A stretch of 64,000 nucleotides of DNA from Methylophilaceae bacterium (lineage in GTDB: Bacteria; Pseudomonadota; Gammaproteobacteria; Burkholderiales; Methylophilaceae): assembly GCA_028244835.1 (NCBI GenBank), contig JAOKBJ010000005.1, positions 1-64,000 on the forward strand. The letters are read 5' to 3'. How positions within the stretch are numbered: the stretch's first letter is position 1; each line of letters begins with the position of its first letter. Below are positions 44,133 to 55,426 of this stretch, piece after piece. The translations under genes and the position numbers were made by a program. The notes under the pieces are model-generated. The model was not told where the DNA came from. It ran no database searches and saw nothing but the letters and a program-made list of their open reading frames with translations.

Positions 44133-47100
44133 TTATTTTATATTTAGAAATTCTGAAGATGGTTTCAAGATTTCTTCATCAATCATTTTACCAAATCTTT
44201 CTGCAGTAGGAGTACTGATCTCTTCTGGCTCATCCCATGTTCCAATTATCTGATATTCGTCAGACAAAATTTTGTTTAATGGGTCTTTTAGAATTTTTTG
44301 AGCAATAAATGCAGCCGCACCTGCAAGGGGTCCACCTGCTAAAGATAACAGAGAGAGGCTATCGCTAATTCTTGGATTTACGACAACATGAATATTTTGA
44401 GTTTCTTCTATAATATTTGTTTCACCTTTAATTGATACTTCTGCTGCAGGGCCTTCCATTGTAAATCTATTTGATTTTAGAATTCCATTATTTACTATCA
44501 CTCCCGCATTAATTCTATCAAAAATAAAACCTTTACTAAAAATATCACTAAAATCTAATGATAAACGCCTTGGTAAATTTTGAAGCGTTAATAGCCCAAA
44601 GAGTCGAGCAACTCCCGGTTTGGCTTCTTGAACTACTCCATCTGTTGCTGTTAATGAAAAGTTACCTTTTAAAACTGACTTATCAAAATCGAAAGGACTT
44701 TTTGGCCAACTCAACATACCAATAACACTTGCTTTACCATCCTTAATTAACTCAGGGTAGGATAGTTGATTAAAGGTTTTTTCGATATTGTTTATATTCC
44801 AACTAAAGTTAATAGATGTATTTGGAATTAATCCCTCATCGTCCCAAAGACCTGACCCATTAAGTACGTGTTCTGGATTACTTATTTTAAATTTTTCAAT
44901 ATTCCATACTTTATTTTCTTTATAGGCATCTAAACTTAAGCCACCGTAAACTTTATCATTTAGCGCTAAAGAATTTATTTTAATTTTTATCTTAGGGGGG
45001 TTAGAAAAGATAAATTTATCTTCTTCATCAGTAAGGCTATTATTTTTTTTAAGGTGTAATTTTTCAAAACCAGCTTTCAATAAATTTTCTTTGTGATTTA
45101 ACAAAATATTACCTGATACATCATTAGATAAAATTTGAATACTTATATTTCCATTAGTTGGCACATACTTGATATTTGCATTCGAAAGTTTGTAACCATA
45201 GATATTAAATTCTTGAATATTTATATCTGCATTAGTGATAAAAGGTTCTGAGTTAAAGCTTTTAAGTAAAGAATTAATACTTTCTAAATTAACTTTGGAT
45301 AATTCAGCAGAAAGCATTACCCCTTCTTTGGGCATTTCTTTTTGCAGGGAGTTGATACTTATTAGTCCATTCTTAATATCCATTATTCCCTCATTGTTTC
45401 TTTCTTTTATTAATTTTAAAGTTCCATATGTACTGATTTCAGCTTCAACCAATTCTGTATTTTCATTGATTGATTTTGATGTGAATAACACAGTTCTTAC
45501 TTCATCTTCTTGTTTACCAAAAGGAGAGGGGAAATTTAACCCAAGCCCTTTTAAGTCGCTTTTAATTTTAATGTCAGTTGCTTTATCTGTTATTTCTAGC
45601 ACTCCACTCCAAGGGGTTTCGCCAACAACATTCTTTCCCCAATCTTCCCCTATAGCCAAATTAATAAATTTCGAGTTAATGATTCCGTCAATATTAATTT
45701 GCGTTATATTTTTTATGTTTTTTAAACTAATTGATATTGGACTTCCGGACAAGTTTGCTATCGCCTGATTAATTTTTATATCATCTTGATTAAACTCTAT
45801 TTTACCCAAAATATTGCTAATCTTTGGCATGCCCAAGGCGTTGTTAATTATAGAACTATTTTGGAATTCATATATCCCATTAAATAAAATATTATCTTCA
45901 TCTTTGAGAGGTATTCTAAGGTTGACAGAAAGTTCCCCATCTCCTTCACCATCTAGTTCATCAAAAACACCCTTCATAACTTTTTTGATTGGACTCTTGT
46001 TTATTGCATTAATGATATTAGGTACAGGGCTATCTAAAACTAATTTGATATCCATAGTGGGCTCTTTAATGTTTGATGGCGTTATACGAGCAATCATTTT
46101 TTTTATATTATTATTTAAAAGATCACCCTTAATACTCTCAAAAAGAATGTTATTACTTTGAATATCAATTTTAAAATCAAAATCATTTAGCTCGGGCCAA
46201 CCTATCCCATACTCAATAAAACTGTCAGTTACCATTGACTTAACTGAAAAAATACCTTTAGTAGAGTCTGGGACATTATTTTTATCTACAAAAGGGAAGT
46301 CTTGAATTTTACCTTTTAATTTTATGACTGTATTTTTTACTTTACCTTTTAAGAGAGAGGTATCGAGCCAGTGTAAGGTTTTATCTCCTAGTTGTAAGGG
46401 GTAATAATTTTTTAAGCTAGGTAGGTCTGCTATAGGTATCTTTATTGATAAATCAACAATGCTGTCTTGATGACCCAAGTATTTATAATTACCATTCATT
46501 GTTGAATTTATGTCATCATTTCCAATTACTATATTCTTAAAATTAAATAAATTATTTTTCCACTCAATCAGTCCAGAAAATTGAGAAAATGTTATCGGCT
46601 GTCTAAAGGTATCTTTTTTTATAATTGTTAAGTCTTTTGAAACTGATTTAATTGTCCCCGTACTTTTTTTTATATTTACAATACCAGTTAAGTTTTTAAT
46701 ACCAGGAAAATCTTTATAGGGATTTATGCTTACATTTAAAAGTTGTCCTTTTAACATTAGATCTGGAAATTGTTGACTAGAATCCTTCCAGTTTAATAAT
46801 AAGTCCTTAATTTGGCCTGAAGGGGATATTTCTTGAATTATTGATTGGAGTGACTTTACATAAGGAATATGTTTAATTATTTCATGAGCAGATTGAAGAT
46901 TGATTCTGTTTAATTTGATTTTAATTTGCTCAATTTTCTTATCTAATTTATCTATTAAAATTAGGAATTCACCCTCATCTATATTGATTCCGTTATCTGT
47001 AACTACATTCATTCTCGAAATATTTATTGTGGCGACATCTTTCTTTAAGGCATATGAAATTTGACCTTTAAACTTTTTTAAAGTTAATGTCTCTTCCTGT

Positions 47101-47975
47101 GACTGATTTATTTTAGTAATAAAATTCTTAACATCTAATTGGGTATCAATTTGATTAATCCGTCCGTTATTAAAATCACCTCTGATATTTATGTCTCCAT
47201 TTGCTGAGATAATTTCATCTGGATAATCTATCCAGGGTCTAAATGTATTTATATCAAATTCTTCAACAGATAAACCCAATTGTCCATTGCTATTTTTTAT
47301 TGTTTCAGCTGATACGCTATCAAAATGGCCATATATGCTAATTAACTGATTTTTTAAATTTGATAGTTGGCCTGTTACATTAAATTTATGACGATTAAGA
47401 TTGGAAAGATTTGCAGCTGATTCATATCTTGCAGATATATTATCTATCAATAAAGGTTTTCCATCCCTTTTGTAATCCCGCCATTTTATTTTTCCATTAA
47501 CTATAATAATTTCATCTTGATTTAGAATCCAATTAGACGCAGAAGAATTTTTCCCGGTTTGTATTGAGATTCCACCAACAATATATTTATTATTCTTAAG
47601 TCGTTCAATATCTAAATTTGGCTCATACAAAATAATTTCATCAAGGATTGGTTTGAATTTTAAAAGAGAAAGCCATGAAATATCAATACGTATTTTTTTA
47701 AGATCGAATGATTTTTCTAGGCTATTATTGAAAATGCTAAGATTGTAAAGAGTGAGGCTTGGATTTGTAATTCGCCATTGAGCTTCAATACTTTCAATTT
47801 TAACTTGCCTCTCAAATTGGTTGCTAATTTCTTGTGTTAATTTGTCTTTAAATCCAGCAAGGTTTGATTGAATAAAGAAGTAAAAAAATAGAAATCCGAT
47901 TATTAGGAGTGATAGTGTCGAGACCCCTAAAAATATTAGGGTTTTTTTAAGATAAAATTGAATTTTATGATTCAT
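44133..47975 (-). CDS. YhdP family (AsmA-like/TIGR02099) protein
   Basis: 1280 aa, N-terminal TM; RLFGLLTLQNLPRRLSLDFSDIFSKGFIFD; adjacent to tldD. Confidence 0.9.
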   Translation of the reverse strand: MNHKIQFYLKKTLIFLGVSTLSLLIIGFLFFYFFIQSNLAGFKDKLTQEISNQFERQVKIESIEAQWRITNPSLTLYNLSIFNNSLEKSFDLKKIRIDISWLSLLKFKPILDEIILYEPNLDIERLKNNKYIVGGISIQTGKNSSASNWILNQDEIIIVNGKIKWRDYKRDGKPLLIDNISARYESAANLSNLNRHKFNVTGQLSNLKNQLISIYGHFDSVSAETIKNSNGQLGLSVEEFDINTFRPWIDYPDEIISANGDINIRGDFNNGRINQIDTQLDVKNFITKINQSQEETLTLKKFKGQISYALKKDVATINISRMNVVTDNGINIDEGEFLILIDKLDKKIEQIKIKLNRINLQSAHEIIKHIPYVKSLQSIIQEISPSGQIKDLLLNWKDSSQQFPDLMLKGQLLNVSINPYKDFPGIKNLTGIVNIKKSTGTIKSVSKDLTIIKKDTFRQPITFSQFSGLIEWKNNLFNFKNIVIGNDDINSTMNGNYKYLGHQDSIVDLSIKIPIADLPSLKNYYPLQLGDKTLHWLDTSLLKGKVKNTVIKLKGKIQDFPFVDKNNVPDSTKGIFSVKSMVTDSFIEYGIGWPELNDFDFKIDIQSNNILFESIKGDLLNNNIKKMIARITPSNIKEPTMDIKLVLDSPVPNIINAINKSPIKKVMKGVFDELDGEGDGELSVNLRIPLKDEDNILFNGIYEFQNSSIINNALGMPKISNILGKIEFNQDDIKINQAIANLSGSPISISLKNIKNITQINIDGIINSKFINLAIGEDWGKNVVGETPWSGVLEITDKATDIKIKSDLKGLGLNFPSPFGKQEDEVRTVLFTSKSINENTELVEAEISTYGTLKLIKERNNEGIMDIKNGLISINSLQKEMPKEGVMLSAELSKVNLESINSLLKSFNSEPFITNADINIQEFNIYGYKLSNANIKYVPTNGNISIQILSNDVSGNILLNHKENLLKAGFEKLHLKKNNSLTDEEDKFIFSNPPKIKIKINSLALNDKVYGGLSLDAYKENKVWNIEKFKISNPEHVLNGSGLWDDEGLIPNTSINFSWNINNIEKTFNQLSYPELIKDGKASVIGMLSWPKSPFDFDKSVLKGNFSLTATDGVVQEAKPGVARLFGLLTLQNLPRRLSLDFSDIFSKGFIFDRINAGVIVNNGILKSNRFTMEGPAAEVSIKGETNIIEETQNIHVVVNPRISDSLSLLSLAGGPLAGAAAFIAQKILKDPLNKILSDEYQIIGTWDEPEEISTPTAERFGKMIDEEILKPSSEFLNIK

Positions 47976-48005
47976 TAAAGCCGAATAAATGTTTAATTTA
48001 TCATT

Positions 48006-49979
48006 CTATAGACTTTCACTAAGTTGGTCTAATATTGCTGGATTTTCAAGTGTGGAAATATCAGTAGTCACTTTTTCACCTTTAGCCAAGGTTCTTAATA
48101 AACGGCGCATAATCTTTCCTGATCTAGTTTTAGGTAAATTATCACCAAATCGGATTTCATCAGGCTTTGCTATTGCCCCAATTTCTTTCGAGACCCATTG
48201 TTTAAGATCGTTGATAATATTTTCGGCATCAACTTTAGTAGGCCTTGCTCCCTTGAGAACAACAAATGCAACAATGGATTCTCCTTTGATATCATGAGGT
48301 CTCCCAACAACTGCAGCTTCTGTAACAATCTGATTTGCGACCAAGGCGGACTCTATTTCCATTGTGCCCAACCTATGCCCTGATACATTTAAAACGTCAT
48401 CTATTCTGCCCATAATTGTAAAGTAACCTGTTTCTTTATCTCGAACTGCTCCATCACCAGCTAAATATATTTTGCCCCCTAATTCTTTAGGAAAATAGCT
48501 ATTTTTAAAGCGTTCAGGGTCGCCCCATATAGTTCTAATCATTGAAGGCCATGGTTTTTTAATAACTAATAGGCCCCCATTCCCCCATTCTTGATCTTTA
48601 CCCTCTTCATCAACAACATCAACTTCAATTCCTGGGAAGGGTAAGGTACATGATCCTGGCACTAAAGGTGTTACTCCTGGAAGCGGGGTAATGACATGTC
48701 CACCTGTCTCTGTCTGCCAAAATGTATCTAGTATCGGACAACGACTGTTACCAATATTTTCGTAATACCATATCCATGCTTCTGGGTTAATGGGCTCTCC
48801 AACAGTACCTAAAATACGAAGTGAGTTAAGGTCATAATTTTTAGGATGAGTTTTTGGGCTGACTTCTGATGTTTTTATAAGTGCTCTAATGGCGGTTGGA
48901 GCGGTATAAAAAATACTTACTTTATGTTTTTCAATAAGTTGCCAAAATCGACTCGCATCAGGATAAGTCGGAACGCCTTCAAAAATTAGTTGTGTTGCAC
49001 CAAGAGCTGTTGGGCCATATGCAACATAAGTATGCCCAGTGATCCATCCAACATCTGCAGTACACCAATAAATATCTGTTTCTTGGATATCAAAAGTCCA
49101 GCGGCATGTATTAATTGCATGAAGAAGATAGCCAGCTGTTGAGTGTTGAACACCTTTAGGCTTTCCAGTTGAACCTGATGTGTAAAGAATAAATAAAGGA
49201 TGTTCAGCACCAACGAATACAGGATCACAGTCTTTTGGCATATCCAAGATTAGATCCTTCCATAAGACATCATTTTTATTTATATTTATTTTTGTATCAG
49301 CTCTATTATAAATAATAATTTTATCTACAGACTCACATTTGCCCATATTTAATGCATCATCTACAGTAGATTTAAGAGGGATTAATTTTCCCCCTCGAAA
49401 TTGAGCATCTGCTGTAATTACTAGTTTTGCTTTTGTATCTTCGATTCGCTCTTGGATACTTTTAGCAGAAAATCCTCCAAATATTACTGAATGTATAAGA
49501 CCAAGCCGCGCGCAAGCCTGCATAGCCACAACTGCTTCAATGCTCATAGGAAGATATATAATTACTCGATCACCAATTTTTAAATTTAAACTTTTTAGTC
49601 CATTAGCAAATTGACAAACTTTTTCATACAAACCTAAATATGTTATTGAAGTAATTTTTCCATCATCAGCTTCAAAAATAATAGCTGTTTTATTAGGTTG
49701 TTTATCTAAGTGCCGATCAAGACAATTATAGGAAGCATTTATTTTTCCATCCTCAAACCATTTATAGAAAGGTGCATCATCATCGTTTAAAATTTTTGTA
49801 AACGGCTTATCCCAGATTAATAATTCTTGAGCTAGCTCTGACCATGCTCCTTGATAATTATTTTTAAATTTATCAACCAAGACATCATAACTTTTCATTC
49901 CAGAAACATGTGCATTTCTTATAATTTCATCGCTAGGATTAAAGACACGATCTTCTGTATTTATTGATTCTATTGACAT
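48006..49979 (-). CDS. acs: acetate--CoA ligase
   Basis: [36 protein letters not shown]-type [27 protein letters not shown]. Confidence 0.97.
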   Translation of the reverse strand: MSIESINTEDRVFNPSDEIIRNAHVSGMKSYDVLVDKFKNNYQGAWSELAQELLIWDKPFTKILNDDDAPFYKWFEDGKINASYNCLDRHLDKQPNKTAIIFEADDGKITSITYLGLYEKVCQFANGLKSLNLKIGDRVIIYLPMSIEAVVAMQACARLGLIHSVIFGGFSAKSIQERIEDTKAKLVITADAQFRGGKLIPLKSTVDDALNMGKCESVDKIIIYNRADTKININKNDVLWKDLILDMPKDCDPVFVGAEHPLFILYTSGSTGKPKGVQHSTAGYLLHAINTCRWTFDIQETDIYWCTADVGWITGHTYVAYGPTALGATQLIFEGVPTYPDASRFWQLIEKHKVSIFYTAPTAIRALIKTSEVSPKTHPKNYDLNSLRILGTVGEPINPEAWIWYYENIGNSRCPILDTFWQTETGGHVITPLPGVTPLVPGSCTLPFPGIEVDVVDEEGKDQEWGNGGLLVIKKPWPSMIRTIWGDPERFKNSYFPKELGGKIYLAGDGAVRDKETGYFTIMGRIDDVLNVSGHRLGTMEIESALVANQIVTEAAVVGRPHDIKGESIVAFVVLKGARPTKVDAENIINDLKQWVSKEIGAIAKPDEIRFGDNLPKTRSGKIMRRLLRTLAKGEKVTTDISTLENPAILDQLSESL

Positions 49980-50061
49980 TAACGCCTATCTCCTAAATAA
50001 ATTTATTGATTAAATTTGTAATGTGTATCTAAGTAATTCATATATATCTTATATAAGACTT

Positions 50062-50107
50062 TAAAGTATTACAAATAATAATTATAATTATTATTTTTCA
50101 TACTTTA
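50062..50107. promoter_or_regulatory. 46-nt near-perfect palindrome between divergent acs and histidine kinase genes
   Basis: TAAAGTATTACAAATAATAATTA|TAATTATTATTTTTCATACTTTA; 23-nt arms, 3 mismatched pairs. Confidence 0.6.
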
Positions 50108-50201
50108 CAATGTAATTTAATTTTAATGAATATGCTCTATGTATTATTTCACTTGCATATGATAATAGGATTTCATTTAACTTTTTATATAATTTTAGTA
50201 T

Positions 50202-51917
50202 ATGACTCTTAGATTAAGATTTAACTTACTCATAACACTTATTATGCTTTTTCTGATAATAGCATTAGCAGCAGTAACAATGAGTTCATCTAAAAGATCA
50301 ATTCAGGAAGGTGTAGAATCGGCAAATAAAGTTACCATTCAATATCTCGAAACTATTATAGTTAGATCAGTCCAGAATCCAGAGTGGGGAAGTACGCATG
50401 ATGTTATTAGACGATTCCTCAGGCAATTAGGGTATGTTAGGAGTAATGATATTTTTCTCTATAATGACCAAGGAGATTTAACTTACCAATCACCTCCATC
50501 TTCTTACAAATTAGAAGTTAAACCCCCTCAATGGTTTATCAATTTTATTAGTCCAAACAAAGAATCTAATTCCAGGTTAATTCAATCCGGTAGATTAGTT
50601 GTTCAGTCAAATGCATCAGGAGCGATTAGAGGCGTGTGGTTAGATTTAAGAACATTATTTTCAACAACTTTAATATTTTTCTTATTATTTAATTTATTTG
50701 TTTATTGGTTGCTGGGTAAGTGGCTGAGACCAATAAATAAAATGCTTGATGCTATTGATAAAATAGGCAAGGGGGGCTTTGATGCCCGTTTACCTCATTT
50801 CAATGTTCCTGAATTTAGGTCTATTGCATTAAATTTCAATGCAATGGGATCTTCACTTCAGAAAACAATGTTTGAGAATAAGAGGTTGGCGCTGATTGCT
50901 CAACAAACAGCAGATGCAGTAATTATTCACGATGAAAAAATGAATATTTCTTTTTGGAATAGGTCTGCAGAGAGAATATTTGGTTATAAGAAAAAAGAAG
51001 TATTAGGTAAGACAGCTAGATTAATCGTGCCCGACTCCCTAAAAAAAGAATTAGATAAAAACCTTACTTTAATGAAGAAAAATAAATTTATACATGACTT
51101 TAAAACAAAAAGAGTAGCAAAAAATGGAAAATTAATTGATGTATCAATTTCAGCATCTCCTTTGATTGACCCTAAAACAAAAAAATTAATTGGTGATATT
51201 GTGAGTATGAGAGATATTTCTGAAAGAATCTTAGCCCAAAAATCTCGTGATGAGCTTAAGCAAAATAGAAAATTAACAACTATAATTCAAGGGCATATAG
51301 AAGATGAGAGAAGAAGCTTAGCAAGGGAATTACATGATGAATTAGGACAGTACGTTTCTGCAATTAAAATTTTTGCACAAAATATAAATAATAAATCTGA
51401 GGGAAATAAAGATATTAAGATGAGCGCATCCTCAGTAACTTCGGCGGCTAATCAGATATACGATGGGATGCATAATATTATTCGAAAATTAAGACCTGGT
51501 GCACTAGATAATTTAGGCTTAAGTGAGACTATTAAAGATGCAGTAAGTACTTGGAAGAAGCAACATAAAAATCTAAAATTTTCACTAAAGATTGTAGGTG
51601 AAATAAACGATTTAGGTGAGGCAATTAATATAAATATCTATAGAATGATTCAGGAAGCTATGAATAATGCTTTAAAGCATTCAAATGCTAATGAAATTAC
51701 TATTAAATTAAATATTATAAAGAATAGCTTAAAATTAGAGTTTTATGATGATGGGGTGGGTTTTGATACAAAAATTCTTAAAGATTCAAAGCAATTTGGC
51801 CTAATAGGAATTAAAGAAAGAGTGCAGTCATTAAAAGGAACTTTTGATTTGCAAACGAGCCCATCAAATGGTGCAAGATTGATTATATTAATTCCAATAA
51901 GGCAACTAAAGGCATGA
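50202..51917 (+). CDS. membrane PAS-domain sensor histidine kinase (HisKA_3/NarX-type)
   Basis: Two TMs, HAMP-like, PAS; DERRSLARELHDELGQYVSAIK; FYDDGVGFD. Confidence 0.92.
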   Translation: MTLRLRFNLLITLIMLFLIIALAAVTMSSSKRSIQEGVESANKVTIQYLETIIVRSVQNPEWGSTHDVIRRFLRQLGYVRSNDIFLYNDQGDLTYQSPPSSYKLEVKPPQWFINFISPNKESNSRLIQSGRLVVQSNASGAIRGVWLDLRTLFSTTLIFFLLFNLFVYWLLGKWLRPINKMLDAIDKIGKGGFDARLPHFNVPEFRSIALNFNAMGSSLQKTMFENKRLALIAQQTADAVIIHDEKMNISFWNRSAERIFGYKKKEVLGKTARLIVPDSLKKELDKNLTLMKKNKFIHDFKTKRVAKNGKLIDVSISASPLIDPKTKKLIGDIVSMRDISERILAQKSRDELKQNRKLTTIIQGHIEDERRSLARELHDELGQYVSAIKIFAQNINNKSEGNKDIKMSASSVTSAANQIYDGMHNIIRKLRPGALDNLGLSETIKDAVSTWKKQHKNLKFSLKIVGEINDLGEAININIYRMIQEAMNNALKHSNANEITIKLNIIKNSLKLEFYDDGVGFDTKILKDSKQFGLIGIKERVQSLKGTFDLQTSPSNGARLIILIPIRQLKA

Positions 51918-52552
51918 GTAAAATAAATATATTATTAGTAGATGATCATTCGGTGGTTAGAATGGGATTTAAAATGCTAATTGAAAACGAATCAGATATG
52001 ACTGTTCTTTGCGAGGCAGAGTCTGGTGAACTTGGAATTTCTGCATTTAAAGAGCATAAGCCAAATGTTGTAATTATGGACATAACAATGCCAGGCATGG
52101 GAGGCCTTGATGCAATTGAGCGAATTATTGCATTTGATAAAAAAGCTAAAATTTTAGTTTTATCAGCGCATGAAGACTCTGTCCATCCTAAGCGCGCATT
52201 AAGTGCAGGTGCTTTAGGGTATCTAACAAAAAGAAGTGCGGCAGAAGAGTTAATTAAAGCTATTAGAGCTGTAAATAGTAGAACAAAATATCTAGAACCA
52301 ATGATTGCTCAGCAAATGGCAATTACCCAACTGTCTGGAGAAAATAATCCTGTAGAAATTTTATCAGATAGGGAATTTGAAGTATTTATGGATCTTGCAA
52401 AAGGAAAAAGTACTAATGAAATTGCAGATACATTATGCCTAAGCCCGAGAACGGTTGGCACACATCTTTACAATATCAAACAAAAACTAAATGCAAATAA
52501 TTCTGCTGAAATAGCTTTAATTGCTATTAGGTGTGGACTTTTAGAGCCATAA
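51914..52552 (+). CDS. NarL/FixJ (LuxR-type HTH) response regulator
   Basis: LLVDDHSVVRMGF; VVIMDITMPGMGG; LSDREFEVFMDLAKGKSTNEIADTLCLSPRTVGTHLYNI. Confidence 0.95.
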   Translation: MSKINILLVDDHSVVRMGFKMLIENESDMTVLCEAESGELGISAFKEHKPNVVIMDITMPGMGGLDAIERIIAFDKKAKILVLSAHEDSVHPKRALSAGALGYLTKRSAAEELIKAIRAVNSRTKYLEPMIAQQMAITQLSGENNPVEILSDREFEVFMDLAKGKSTNEIADTLCLSPRTVGTHLYNIKQKLNANNSAEIALIAIRCGLLEP

Positions 52553-52596
52553 TTTAGAACTATTACTTAAGTTTGGGACATTAAAAAAACAGATAC

Positions 52597-53439
52597 TTAT
52601 TTCCTTGATGCAAATATGCCACTTATAATAATTAACAATATTCCTAATGCAGTTTGCGAATCTATAAATTCATTAAACCAAACTGCACCAATTATGGTTG
52701 CAAAGATTATTGTTAAATAAGATAGACCAGCATTTCCAAGAGTATTTCCAACATGGTAGGCTTTAGTGATTGCAATTTGCGCAATGGTGGCACTTACTCC
52801 AAGGCCAAGAAGAATTAATACATCTCCAAACCGAATATTATGTATTTCGCTAAAGAGCATCATAAATCCAGAGCAAACTGTTGATATTAGAGTAAAGTAA
52901 AATATAGTCCTTAAGACTGGCTCTTTAAGTTGGCCGAGTTGAGTTACAAATAGATATGCCATTGCTGCTCCTAACCCTGAAATAAGTCCGATTAAGCCAG
53001 CAAAATAATTTTGATTTTCAAATGTGGGTTTGAGTATAAAAAAGACCCCTAAAAATCCGATCGTTACAGCCAAAAAAAGCCATTTTTTTACTTTCCTTTT
53101 TAAAATTAAAGGCATAAGTAACCCTAAAAATATTGGGGAAGTATAGTTTAGTGATATAGCGGTACTTAGAGGGAGGTGTTTGATGGCATAAAAAAAGAAT
53201 AACAAAGAAATGAAGCCAATTGATGATCGAGTTAAATGTAATTTTATATAATTCGATGAATATGTAATATTATTCCATCTCATTATGGATATTATAAAGA
53301 CTAAGCTTATAGATGAGCGATAAAAAACTAATTCAGTTGGAGCGAAACTTTCACCACCTAACTTCACAAAAGTACCCATTAGTGCAAAGAAGAAAGTTGC
53401 AATTAGCATCCATATAACACCTCGGTGAAAGATAAGCAT
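52597..53439 (-). CDS. DMT (EamA) family transporter
   Basis: 10-TM pattern, FFALMGTFVKLG, SLNYTSPIFLGLL. Confidence 0.9.
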   Translation of the reverse strand: MLIFHRGVIWMLIATFFFALMGTFVKLGGESFAPTELVFYRSSISLVFIISIMRWNNITYSSNYIKLHLTRSSIGFISLLFFFYAIKHLPLSTAISLNYTSPIFLGLLMPLILKRKVKKWLFLAVTIGFLGVFFILKPTFENQNYFAGLIGLISGLGAAMAYLFVTQLGQLKEPVLRTIFYFTLISTVCSGFMMLFSEIHNIRFGDVLILLGLGVSATIAQIAITKAYHVGNTLGNAGLSYLTIIFATIIGAVWFNEFIDSQTALGILLIIISGIFASRK

Positions 53440-53568
53440 AATAGATTCTCAGAATAAATAGATTAGCGCGCGATTTTTAAATTGGTAAATTAAGATGAAT
53501 ACTTCAAATATTTCATGTAAAATAACGCTTTTATTAAATATAATATCTTACATTAGGAGTGTTGGTTT

Positions 53569-54180
53569 ATGAAAAATCCATTAGATTCAATTAAAGGTAC
53601 AATTATCGCAGGCTTAGTGCTGATATTAATTTCTCTCGTTTATCTTGATTGGGGTGAATTAAGTACGACCGGATTGCTCGGGGACGCGAGTTCTGCATAT
53701 TATGGATTTATGAGATTTTTTCATGTGATAGCTGGCACAGCATGGATCGGTCTTTTATATTACTTTAATTTTGTGCAAGTACCTGCTTTAAAAGATGCAG
53801 CAGCTGACGGCACGGGTGCAGGAATAACAAAGCACGTTGCTCCTTTAGCACTTTTATGGTTTAGATGGGCGGCTTTAGCTACATGGCTTGCTGGTGCAGC
53901 TTTGTTAGGGTCAAGCTTTACTGATACATTTTTACTAAGTGATGGTTATGAAGCTATAGGTATCGGTTCTTGGATGGGAACAATTATGTTGTTTAATGTA
54001 TGGGGCTTAATTTGGCCTAATCAACAAAAAATACTTGGAATGAAAAAAGCAACTGACGAAGAAAAAGTAAAGGCGAGACGAGTAGCGCTTTTAGCATCAA
54101 GAACTAACACTATGCTATCTATACCAATGTTACTTCTTATGACTAACGGACTTTCTCATCGAGCATTGCTTGGTTTATAA
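53569..54180 (+). CDS. PuuD-N-terminal-like membrane protein
   Basis: YYGFMRFFHVIAGTAWIGLLYYFNFVQVPALKDA; GSWMGTIMLFNVWGLIWPNQQKI. Confidence 0.75.
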   Translation: MKNPLDSIKGTIIAGLVLILISLVYLDWGELSTTGLLGDASSAYYGFMRFFHVIAGTAWIGLLYYFNFVQVPALKDAAADGTGAGITKHVAPLALLWFRWAALATWLAGAALLGSSFTDTFLLSDGYEAIGIGSWMGTIMLFNVWGLIWPNQQKILGMKKATDEEKVKARRVALLASRTNTMLSIPMLLLMTNGLSHRALLGL

Positions 54181-54200
54181 TATATCTTAAAGGATGCAAA

Positions 54201-54223
54201 GGCGACTTTAAGTCGCCTTTTTT
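54201..54223 (+). terminator. Rho-independent terminator
   Basis: GGCGACTTTAAGTCGCC hairpin followed by T6. Confidence 0.85.
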
Positions 54224-54232
54224 GTTTGTACT

Positions 54233-55426
54233 ATGAAATTAATGAATAAAAATTTGATGCCTACTTATAGCAGACTTCCTATTTCTTTTGAGAAAGGGAA
54301 AGGGGTGTGGGTGTTTGATAAAAACAAGAATAAATATTTAGATGGCCTATCTGGGATTGCAGTTAATACCTTAGGTCATAATCATCGAGGATTAGTTAAG
54401 GCTATATCTAAGCAAGCTTCAAAATTGATACATGTTTCAAATTACTATTATATTGAAGAGCAATCAGTGCTTGCTGATAAATTAGTAAAGCTTTCAAAAC
54501 TTTCCTCAGTATTTTTCTGTAATTCTGGTTGTGAAGCAAATGAAGCAGCTATTAAATTAGCAAGGCTTCATGGACATAAATTAGGTATTGATTCTCCAAA
54601 TATTATAGTTATGGAGGGAGGATTTCATGGAAGGACGATGGGAACATTATCTGCGTCTGGCGGAAGAAAATACCAGGCAGGGTTTGAGCCATTAATGTCT
54701 GGATATATCAGAGTTCCTTTTGATGAAATAGGTGCTATTGAGAAAATCGCAAGTAAAAAGAATAAAGTTTCTGCAATCTTTGTTGAGCCAATTCAAGGTG
54801 AAGGCGGAGTAAATATACCTTTCAATTTTAAGCAGTATTTAAGAAAATTAAGACAGATTTGCGATCAAAATAAATGGCTATTGATTTTTGATGAAGTTCA
54901 GTGCGGGATTGGAAGAACTGGTAAATGGTTCGCTCATCAACATTCGTCAGTTAAACCGGACGTTATGACCTTAGCTAAAGGACTTGGCTCAGGGATGCCG
55001 ATAGGCGCATGTATTGCCAACAAAACTGCTACCAAACTTATGCAGCCAGGCAAGCATGGCTCAACTTTTGGCGGAAATCCATTGGCGTGTTCTGCAGGTA
55101 TAGCAACTTTAAATGCTATTGAAAAAGAAAATTTAATTAAAAATGCATCCAACCAAGGATTATTAATAACAAATCTTTTAAAAGATAAATATAAAAAGGA
55201 TAAAAATGTTGTCTCAATAAGGTCTTTGGGGCTTATGATTGGTATTGAATTAAGTATGCCTTGTAGTGAAATTGTGAATATTGCATTACGGGAAAAACTT
55301 TTAATTAATGTAACTGCAGATAAGGTTATAAGACTGCTTCCACCATTAATTATTAATCAAACAGAAGCTAAAATGTTATCCGATAGATTAATTAATACGA
55401 TTGAGAGTTTTCTAAAAAATTTATGA
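54233..55426 (+). CDS. argD: acetylornithine aminotransferase
   Basis: FFCNSGCEANEAAIKLAR; IFDEVQCGIGRTG; TLAKGLGSGMPIGA; followed by argF, argG. Confidence 0.95.
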   Translation: MKLMNKNLMPTYSRLPISFEKGKGVWVFDKNKNKYLDGLSGIAVNTLGHNHRGLVKAISKQASKLIHVSNYYYIEEQSVLADKLVKLSKLSSVFFCNSGCEANEAAIKLARLHGHKLGIDSPNIIVMEGGFHGRTMGTLSASGGRKYQAGFEPLMSGYIRVPFDEIGAIEKIASKKNKVSAIFVEPIQGEGGVNIPFNFKQYLRKLRQICDQNKWLLIFDEVQCGIGRTGKWFAHQHSSVKPDVMTLAKGLGSGMPIGACIANKTATKLMQPGKHGSTFGGNPLACSAGIATLNAIEKENLIKNASNQGLLITNLLKDKYKKDKNVVSIRSLGLMIGIELSMPCSEIVNIALREKLLINVTADKVIRLLPPLIINQTEAKMLSDRLINTIESFLKNL

